From positions 1 through 59,529 of the IMG/VR virus record IMGVR_UViG_3300010885_015984: DNA of 59,529 bases; one strand, 5' to 3'. The stretch's first letter is position 1. The number at the start of each line of letters is the position of its first letter. The DNA is from a virus. A program made the translations under genes and the position numbers. Positions 14,998-21,075 of the stretch are shown piece by piece. The notes below the pieces were generated by a model. It saw only the letters and a list, made by a program, of their open reading frames with translations. It was not told where the DNA came from and made no database searches.

Positions 14998-16414
14998 TTA
15001 ATTCCTTACATTCATTCCAAAAAGTTTCTAATTGCGGGAATACATCTATAAAATTTCTATTATTACGAGTATCTTGCTCATTAAAGAATAGATAAAAATT
15101 CTTCATTGCAGTGATTTTATTAAAATTGCTGTCTGCCTTAATCCAATCGATTAATCTTTGTACTTTGCTAACTTCAAAATCCTTAAACCCTTTGTGATGA
15201 TTAAACAATCCTTCACGATTACTTAGCATGTATGCTTTGGCCTCTTCTAATTCTGTAATCATCTCTGGTAATAATTTAGGATTTAAGAAATCTGGATCTT
15301 GTAATTGAGGTATATCAAACCAAATTAATTGTCGATCTTTACTAAACTCTTTTCTTAGGGTATGTATATTTTTAATATATTCTACAAATCCTGTATAACT
15401 TAACGCATTAAAAGTAATAATGAATGTCAAACTATGCTTGTTACTGTTGGCAAGGTAATCTCTTATATTTTTGTGCAGTAAATTAAAATCCATGCCGTTA
15501 CGGATATATTCAGCTTCTATGCCCCACGAGTCTAAACTGCAAAACAACATAAAATGATCAATTGCGTCTTTTTCAGTGATTTTCTTCAATGATATCATAA
15601 ACTTATTCCACTGATTTCCTGGCGGACAGCAATTTGACGTTATAGACAGGTTTAAGTCGGTTTTAGGGTGCTCGTGTATGTAATCGAACATCTTAAAGGT
15701 GTTTTTATCCATTAGCGGCTCGCCGCCGGTCATACGGAAAGTTTGCAGCTTAGGATATACAACAGGCAGCCAATTCCAAAATGCTGTTAGGTAAGGATTG
15801 TCTGGACCATTATCTATATTCAAAGACTTAACCCATGACATGTCATTATGTTTTCTATCAGATAGTACATACGAGCCGTGTTGTTCAATTTCTTGTTGCC
15901 ATGCTGTACTTAAATGTGGGCTGCAATAGCTACACTTAAAATTACAGGCTTGATTAAAGTTTACTTCTACATAGCGTGGAATAGCGTTACCTTCAAACCC
16001 TAAGGCCCGAGCTTCTTCAACTAGTCCGTCTTCGTATACATCCTTACTACGATAGGCACGATCGCTTAACTGTGTACCACTATCTTCTATTTGCCAACAG
16101 AAATTACACTCTGTAGGACGCTTACCTTCGATCATTAATTTACGTTGTTCTTTTTTATGTTTGGTATTGTGTAACGCACTAACATCTATAGCAATTTCTT
16201 CAAGAGGAATTTGATGACTACGAGGATGATAACAACTGTGTGTTTGCCCTGTAGGAATATGTATACTTACGTTAAACCATTTAGCCAAGCAGAAACTAGG
16301 ACTTACTTCATTTAATTTTTCAAACACTGCACCAGCGTCTTGAAAATATTTAGATTGGTATCGTCCGTTAATTTTTACTAACTCGTTTCCTTTGATATTG
16401 TTGTTAATGGTCAT
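14987..16414 (-). CDS. Radical SAM enzyme, paralog of the adjacent gene
   Basis: 475 residues. SPSFCLAKWFNVSIHIPTGQ (Cys42), SCYHPRSHQIPLEEIAID (Cys61), ALHNTKHKKEQRK, Cys103-x2-Cys106-Trp (ECNFCWQIED), then CNFKCSYC (Cys157, 161, 164), RMTGGEPLMD and SLDSWGIEAEYIRNGMD. A sequence of ~20 residues before the first motif is extra compared with the neighbouring copy. It is the first radical SAM gene of the operon in transcription order and overlaps the glycosyltransferase upstream by 11 bases, so sugar transfer and radical chemistry are likely made together. Confidence 0.85.
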   Translation of the reverse strand: MTINNNIKGNELVKINGRYQSKYFQDAGAVFEKLNEVSPSFCLAKWFNVSIHIPTGQTHSCYHPRSHQIPLEEIAIDVSALHNTKHKKEQRKLMIEGKRPTECNFCWQIEDSGTQLSDRAYRSKDVYEDGLVEEARALGFEGNAIPRYVEVNFNQACNFKCSYCSPHLSTAWQQEIEQHGSYVLSDRKHNDMSWVKSLNIDNGPDNPYLTAFWNWLPVVYPKLQTFRMTGGEPLMDKNTFKMFDYIHEHPKTDLNLSITSNCCPPGNQWNKFMISLKKITEKDAIDHFMLFCSLDSWGIEAEYIRNGMDFNLLHKNIRDYLANSNKHSLTFIITFNALSYTGFVEYIKNIHTLRKEFSKDRQLIWFDIPQLQDPDFLNPKLLPEMITELEEAKAYMLSNREGLFNHHKGFKDFEVSKVQRLIDWIKADSNFNKITAMKNFYLFFNEQDTRNNRNFIDVFPQLETFWNECKELNGS

Positions 16415-17450
16415 TATATTTCTCCATTAACCAATCAAAGTCGTTAATCTTTTTTAAGGCTTCAATATTATTTTTGTTTTCTTCCCCGTATTTTTGTCCT
16501 GCTATTGCACCACGATATGCTTCTGATCCAAACTCTACAGCCGGATTTAATTTACACCAAAAGTATAACCTTGCTTGTGTTTCTTCGTTAATTTGGCCGT
16601 TAATAACTTTACTAGATAATTTAACACACTCACGAAACGCAGATTTCCAAGTATTAAAAGGATCAGTATTAAATGCGGTAATGTTTGAAACTGTATCAAC
16701 TGCCTTAAACTTTGTAGAAATACTTGTAGTCATGTCTGCCGAGTTAACATCCATAGTCAATGTTAGCTTGCGAGGTAACAATTTAACTCCGCCATATCCG
16801 TATTCTAAATTGTTTATAGGATTGCGACTACGCCATACGTGTACTGTAAATTTTTCTGGGTCATTAAAATTAAAATTAAAATTGTCAACAATTATAGCAT
16901 CACCATCTACTACCCAGAACATATCTGTAGTAGCTAAATTAGCTGCGGCAATATGTGCTTGATGTATTCCTTTAACACCGTTGACTCGATGTATTTTATT
17001 TGAAGTTACTTTAGATAGTAAGGTTTGAAAATTAGTATCTGCATTGGGCTCATTATAAGAAATAAAAACAATGTCAAAATTTGTATTTTTACTGTCACTG
17101 GCTACAATATCAATTTCTTTTTTAACATTAAAAAATCTAAAATCGTATTCTCTTTTAGAAACGCTGGCAGACTTAGGAAATAAACAAACACCGTTATAGT
17201 GACTTCCATTTCTGAAAACATGAATATACTGTTCGTCCCATTTAGGTACACGATAATCAAATATAAAATCATCATGCACAACTAAATCATCCCAAACTAC
17301 CCAAAACAATTTTGTAAATGCACGTTTTTTTATATCTTCAAACGATACAGCATTTTCTATTTTCTGTGCCGTAGGGAATCGCTGCTTGAAAATATTCCAA
17401 TCTTCATCAGCAATACTGTCCTTACTAACATAAAACAAATCATATATCAT
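16404..17450 (-). CDS. GT-A-like glycosyltransferase with a duplicated half
   Basis: 348 residues. The C-terminal part is like its upstream neighbour: FDIVFISYNEPNAD (125-138), GVKGIHQAHIAAAN, and FWVVDGDAIIVDNFNF with Asp182-x-Asp184 as the metal/nucleotide-sugar DxD, then VHVWRSRNPINNLEYGYGG and KLLPRK. The N-terminal 120 residues repeat that core in shorter form: FWVVWDDLVVHDDFIFDY (49-66), YIHVFRNGSHYNGVCLFPK. So one DxD-like half was probably duplicated inside the gene; the first has WDD, which may bind differently. Donor and acceptor are unknown. It overlaps both neighbours by 11 bases. Confidence 0.7.
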   Translation of the reverse strand: MIYDLFYVSKDSIADEDWNIFKQRFPTAQKIENAVSFEDIKKRAFTKLFWVVWDDLVVHDDFIFDYRVPKWDEQYIHVFRNGSHYNGVCLFPKSASVSKREYDFRFFNVKKEIDIVASDSKNTNFDIVFISYNEPNADTNFQTLLSKVTSNKIHRVNGVKGIHQAHIAAANLATTDMFWVVDGDAIIVDNFNFNFNDPEKFTVHVWRSRNPINNLEYGYGGVKLLPRKLTLTMDVNSADMTTSISTKFKAVDTVSNITAFNTDPFNTWKSAFRECVKLSSKVINGQINEETQARLYFWCKLNPAVEFGSEAYRGAIAGQKYGEENKNNIEALKKINDFDWLMEKYNDH

Positions 17451-18351
17451 TTGGCATTCTATAATATGTAAGACCTAAGTTGATTGTTTCTTCATACAAC
17501 TCTAACATGTATTTGCTTTGTTGTGCATCAAGTGTAGGCCAATCTAATCCTAGGTTTATTTTTATCTTTTCTCCTAATGATTCAATTTCTTCTTTCAGCC
17601 CAGTTCCGTATACTTCTTCAAAAGGTCGACCGTATTGGTTCCATATACCCTTAAGGATTTCAAAGTCCCTAACTTCTATATAATTCCACTGTGTACAATT
17701 TGCTAACCATGTACCTAATCTAGCACCGTATACTGCATATAATCCATTCTCTTCGTGTGCGCCAACCGTTGACCACATACGTAATCTATGGATATTATGC
17801 CACCAAATTTTTTCTTTAATTTCTTGTGCGGGCACTTTCTCGCCATCAAGTAAGGTCATCTTTACACCTTCACGGAATCCTGCCCTCCATGCTTGGAAAG
17901 GACTGCCTGTAATAATGCTTTCACTATAGACCCTAGGGAAATTACGATATCCTTCTTCCCAACAAAAATCAACCTGCGCACGATCGCTTTCGCTGGCTTC
18001 GTGTGTTTTCATGTTAAGGACAAAGTCCTTCTTCCAGATTTTTAATCCACCGTTGCCGTAACGTAGTCCATTAATACTATTGCGGCCGCACCATCCATAC
18101 ACTTGTATTTTAGGATCTGCCATATCTAATTCTAAATTAAAGAATTCACTGTCAACTATATTGTCAGCATCAACTGTAATAAACCAATCAGTTTCGCTTA
18201 GATTAGCAGCAGCCTTATGGGCAGCGTCGCTACCTTTGACTCCGTGTACACGTTTAGCCCAAGGCACTTTATTACACAGGTCAGCATAGTGAAGATCAGC
18301 ATTAGGCTCATCATAAGAAATAAAAACAATGTCAAATTCTATAACTTTCAT
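17440..18351 (-). CDS. GT-A-like glycosyltransferase
   Basis: 303 residues. FDIVFISYDEPNAD near the N-terminus, VHGVKGSDAAHKAAANLSET, and WFITVDADNIVDSEFF with Asp61-x-Asp63, the DxD that binds the divalent metal and nucleotide sugar; then VYGWCGRNSINGLRYGNGGLK and KIWKK. This set of motifs is shared with the 348-residue neighbour. The remaining ~150 residues are helical with Trp-rich sections. No membrane segment is seen, so it acts in the cytoplasm. It starts with ATGA overlap on the 209-residue gene upstream. Confidence 0.75.
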   Translation of the reverse strand: MKVIEFDIVFISYDEPNADLHYADLCNKVPWAKRVHGVKGSDAAHKAAANLSETDWFITVDADNIVDSEFFNLELDMADPKIQVYGWCGRNSINGLRYGNGGLKIWKKDFVLNMKTHEASESDRAQVDFCWEEGYRNFPRVYSESIITGSPFQAWRAGFREGVKMTLLDGEKVPAQEIKEKIWWHNIHRLRMWSTVGAHEENGLYAVYGARLGTWLANCTQWNYIEVRDFEILKGIWNQYGRPFEEVYGTGLKEEIESLGEKIKINLGLDWPTLDAQQSKYMLELYEETINLGLTYYRMPNDI

Positions 18352-18977
18352 AGATCACCCAATACATAATTCTTAAAAATTCGTCTAGTGTATATACTAA
18401 ACCTTTCTGGTAATTCAATATTCTCAAATATTTTTTTCTGTTCTACTAAATCAGCTACTGTAAGAGTAATCATTGTGTACAAAACATTTGGATCATTATA
18501 ATCTGTAATCAATAACTTCATTGTTGTATCGCCACTCCAAATAACTTTTCGCTTATTGACCGGTTGAAATTTTTCTGCTAATTTTTTTGTTCCGTGAAAC
18601 TCTTCTGTAAGTTCAACAGTCAATGTGTTTTGCGATTTATCGTAAGTAATGTAGATATCGGCTTTGTCAAATTCCGCCCACTTAGTTTCAACTACACGAT
18701 GCAACACATCGTCAATCTTAAAAACTGATTTTATCTCTGCAATTTCTAAAGTGTTACCTGTAATGTCAACAAAGCAGGAATTAATTCTAATCTTGCCTTC
18801 AATTATTAATTCAGCCGTTTCTTTATCTAAAGGGATTTTATATGGCTTGTTTTCAAATGCGTGTGAAGGCCCTACACTTTTTACTTCACCTGTTTCTGGA
18901 TCAAATACCGCAACATATGAAACTTCAGGAAGTTTAATGTTTCGCAGAAATTCTTCAAAATCAATTATTTCTTCCAT
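18348..18977 (-). CDS. Unknown protein between the glycosyltransferases
   Basis: 209 residues. No motif of an enzyme is visible. The N-terminus carries YVAVFDPETGEVKSVGPSHAF, and there are repeated strand-rich stretches (KADIYITYDKSQNTLTVELT; TMKLLITDYNDPNVLYTMI), which suggest a beta-sandwich or a structural/adaptor protein. 'FDPETGEV' is also similar in style to segments of tail proteins. Its place inside the glycosyltransferase/radical SAM operon, overlapping both neighbours, makes it a candidate substrate, carrier or adaptor of the pathway, but that is inference only. Confidence 0.55.
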   Translation of the reverse strand: MEEIIDFEEFLRNIKLPEVSYVAVFDPETGEVKSVGPSHAFENKPYKIPLDKETAELIIEGKIRINSCFVDITGNTLEIAEIKSVFKIDDVLHRVVETKWAEFDKADIYITYDKSQNTLTVELTEEFHGTKKLAEKFQPVNKRKVIWSGDTTMKLLITDYNDPNVLYTMITLTVADLVEQKKIFENIELPERFSIYTRRIFKNYVLGDL

Positions 18978-19804
18978 GCAATTTCCTCTAAGATATTAAT
19001 TGTTTCTGCGGTAATTTTATCTTTCTCAACATAATGCACAATATCATACTGCTGGTAATTGCCAATTTTCAAATGACCTTGCCGATTAAAATAAAAGCCT
19101 ACATGGTTACTCCACTTGTCTGACGGCCACGGCCAATTCTGTACTAGTGGTTTCATGTGAACTACTCTAGGAAATTCCAGAGGATATGCAATTATATCTT
19201 GTATGTCTAGTATCTTTGCTGCCAAAGCAAATGCTTCATCGGTCCCTACAATTTTAGGTTTGAATTCTGATAAAAACAAATTACTAAATTCTGTAGGATT
19301 TTTTATAATAGCTCGGCCTAATGTAAAAAATTCTGTTACCAGCTCTGAGTCTTTCTTAAAGAATGTATAAAAACTATACAAGTTAGGTAATTTATTTTTT
19401 GTAAAAGTTCTACGATAGTCGTCACTGATTACCAATTCATTTCTATAGGTATATGCTTTATTAGATATGTATAATTCTGCATTTTCAATAAAGTAATCAA
19501 TCCAATGACTGTAATCTTTTAGAAACAGCATATCAGCATCAAGGCATACTGTATTTTCAAATGGTGTTAGTTGATCCATCCAACTGCGGCCATCCCAAAA
19601 TGTTTCTTGATCCCACTCAATTACTTCATCAAACACCCAAGCAGATTTTAATTCTGATACTGCTTTAGAATTGTTAGTAACCAATGCTACTTGATCGTAT
19701 CCTGGTTTTTGAGTATTTTTAATACTCAATGCTAGTGCATAGGCCATCTGAAGATAGTCATGTTCTGCGTTTTCAGAAATAATTATTAAATATCCAAATT
19801 TCAT
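18965..19804 (-). CDS. GT8-like glycosyltransferase
   Basis: 279 residues with a Rossmann-like start (GYLIIISENAEHDYLQMAYA) and VALVTNN, then FENTVCLDADMLFLKDYSHW, where Asp89-x-Asp91 is the DxD motif of GT-A retaining transferases such as glycogenin/LgtC. A region GTDEAFALAAKI matches the second conserved acceptor/donor loop of that family (usually 'DQDa.N'). VVHMKPLVQNWPW near the end resembles the C-terminal 'H.....KPW' signature. Likely transfers a hexose from a nucleotide sugar; the acceptor is unknown. It is coupled by ATGA to the gene before it. Confidence 0.75.
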   Translation of the reverse strand: MKFGYLIIISENAEHDYLQMAYALALSIKNTQKPGYDQVALVTNNSKAVSELKSAWVFDEVIEWDQETFWDGRSWMDQLTPFENTVCLDADMLFLKDYSHWIDYFIENAELYISNKAYTYRNELVISDDYRRTFTKNKLPNLYSFYTFFKKDSELVTEFFTLGRAIIKNPTEFSNLFLSEFKPKIVGTDEAFALAAKILDIQDIIAYPLEFPRVVHMKPLVQNWPWPSDKWSNHVGFYFNRQGHLKIGNYQQYDIVHYVEKDKITAETINILEEIAWKK

Positions 19805-20664
19805 ATTAATGATAATAGAGCCTCTGCATTCCTTATTATACTTTGTTTATTCATAATATGCAAGTCCATTCCTGTTATTGCAGCGGCAGAATAATTGGAA
19901 TCCATATTATATGCGATTAAAAATGTTAATTTGCCTTGACTATCTACACTATGTAATATGTCTTTATCCATAGTTGTTAGTAATGGTGGCAAGCTCATAG
20001 CTGTTGAAGTTTCAAATCCATCTAAAATATGTTTGGCCACACTAAAAGCTATGTCATTTCGATATTGCCTACTATCAAATCTAAAAATATCTGCATAGTA
20101 TTCATAATTGTTTTTAACATATTCAATCATATCAAATAATGACCTACTTCGATCGTTTTTAGTAAACATCACGGTAGTTGCCCAAAACAGATGTACGCCA
20201 GTATCGGAAACATACTTGTCGTGATACCCTAATCTTTTTTGATCGTAGATATCATTTGCTGAATTAGCAATTAAAATATCTTCATCTAAATTCCAATATT
20301 CATCTAACTTATTAGAAAAAATTAAATAATCACTGTCTAATAACAACGTACGATCATATGGAGTTAATTCCCAAACACTATTTCTATTTGTGTTTACAAA
20401 AGGAATTATTTTGTTAACCCCACCATCATGCAATCTTCTGCTATTGGTAGTTTTGGGTTTTTCTACTGTAATAATTTTATCAAAGACTTCAACTGCACGT
20501 TCATAAGTTTTGGAAGTTTGCATCCATTCAATTGTTGATGCATCTGTGATTAATGAAACAGGAATATTTAGATGTTTTTTAGCAAGCCCGCCAGAAATTA
20601 CTGCCAATAAAGCGTAATCAATATCTCTGCTATTGTGTGCAAAAATTATTGCGCCGCGGGTCAT
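19801..20664 (-). CDS. GT8-like glycosyltransferase
   Basis: 287 residues. GAIIFAHNSRDIDYALLAVI, VSLITDASTIEWM, then ELTPYDRTLLLDSDYLIFSN with Asp110-x-Asp112, the DxD position. The order of strands and the region FDSRQYRNDIAFSVAKHIL resemble the GT8 family and the neighbouring gene, but overall similarity is lower. The last ~60 residues (from LPPLLTTMDKDILH) may be a separate strand-rich cap. Like the other transferases in this operon it lacks any membrane anchor. The start overlaps the stop of the 116-residue gene (ATGA). Confidence 0.7.
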   Translation of the reverse strand: MTRGAIIFAHNSRDIDYALLAVISGGLAKKHLNIPVSLITDASTIEWMQTSKTYERAVEVFDKIITVEKPKTTNSRRLHDGGVNKIIPFVNTNRNSVWELTPYDRTLLLDSDYLIFSNKLDEYWNLDEDILIANSANDIYDQKRLGYHDKYVSDTGVHLFWATTVMFTKNDRSRSLFDMIEYVKNNYEYYADIFRFDSRQYRNDIAFSVAKHILDGFETSTAMSLPPLLTTMDKDILHSVDSQGKLTFLIAYNMDSNYSAAAITGMDLHIMNKQSIIRNAEALLSLI

Positions 20665-21011
20665 AGGCTTAATAATTTCTCTACAGATCTACTTTTTTTA
20701 AGTTCTTGATATTGTTCGTAGTATTCTAAAGTAGAAGTAAAATATCTGTCTAAAATTTCATCGCGAAATTTTTCAAGATCGTCAATTAGAATTGGATTTT
20801 CATTGGCGTCAATTAACGGTACTCCTACCTTGCGGTCTTGGTCAATTAACAGTTGAACAAACGCAATTAATGATCGATCAATCTTAAAGATACCGCCATT
20901 AATGCCATATGTTAATTTGGCATCAGTTTTTTCTTTAAGGGTTTTTCTTTGGATCGAAAAGGTTTGACGATAATTTGAAAACTCAAGAGCTTTTTTGAGT
21001 TGTGGTTCCAT
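20661..21011 (-). CDS. Small protein, first gene of the late glycosylation/radical SAM operon
   Basis: 116 residues. Predicted mostly helical with Lys/Glu-rich stretches (LKKALEFSNYRQTFSIQRKTLKEK; KFRDEILDRYFTSTLEYYEQYQELKK). In the middle is TYGINGGIFKIDRSLIAFVQLLIDQDRKVGVPLIDANENPILID, which is likely a small fold. I recall similar proteins near tail genes in T4-like phages, function unknown. It follows the exact late promoter TATAAATA and the hairpin at 21017-21063. Ribosome site aggag lies in that hairpin. Confidence 0.6.
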   Translation of the reverse strand: MEPQLKKALEFSNYRQTFSIQRKTLKEKTDAKLTYGINGGIFKIDRSLIAFVQLLIDQDRKVGVPLIDANENPILIDDLEKFRDEILDRYFTSTLEYYEQYQELKKSRSVEKLLSL

Positions 21012-21016
21012 GGATT

Positions 21017-21063
21017 CTCCTAATTAACATAGCACTTTATTTATAATGCTAGTTTATTAGGAG
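21017..21063 (-). promoter_or_regulatory. Ribosome-site-hiding hairpin with an internal late promoter
   Basis: In minus-strand RNA, a 12-base arm starting CUCCUAAU (21063-21052) pairs with a 12-base arm ending AUUAGGAG (21028-21017), with 11 of 12 pairs formed. A further inner stem of seven pairs (UAGCAUU with AGUGCUA, one wobble) is set off by one bulge, leaving an 8-base loop AUAAAUAA that holds most of the late promoter. The AGGAG ribosome site of the 21011 gene is fully paired at the base of the stem. There is no U-run after it, so it is not an intrinsic terminator. Confidence 0.7.
21038..21045 (-). promoter_or_regulatory. Late promoter, exact TATAAATA, for the eleven-gene operon
   Basis: On the minus strand the box reads TATAAATA, an exact match to the T4 late core. 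It ends 27 bases before the ATG of the 116-residue gene (21011). The box lies in the loop of a long hairpin, so a transcript started there (about 21032) would lack the left arm. No -35 element is needed for gp55-type promoters. Confidence 0.7.
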
Positions 21064-21075
21064 ATATGTATGTGA

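Noticed and set aside
10003-21011. RiPP precursor peptide gene for the radical SAM enzymes
   Set aside because: No small Cys-, Gly- or core-repeat-bearing frame was found in or beside the operon; the only small gene is the 116-residue helical protein.
21017-21063. Intrinsic terminator between the 877-residue gene and the operon
   Set aside because: The hairpin is not followed by a U-run on either strand, and the ribosome site lies inside it; it fits a translation-control hairpin better.
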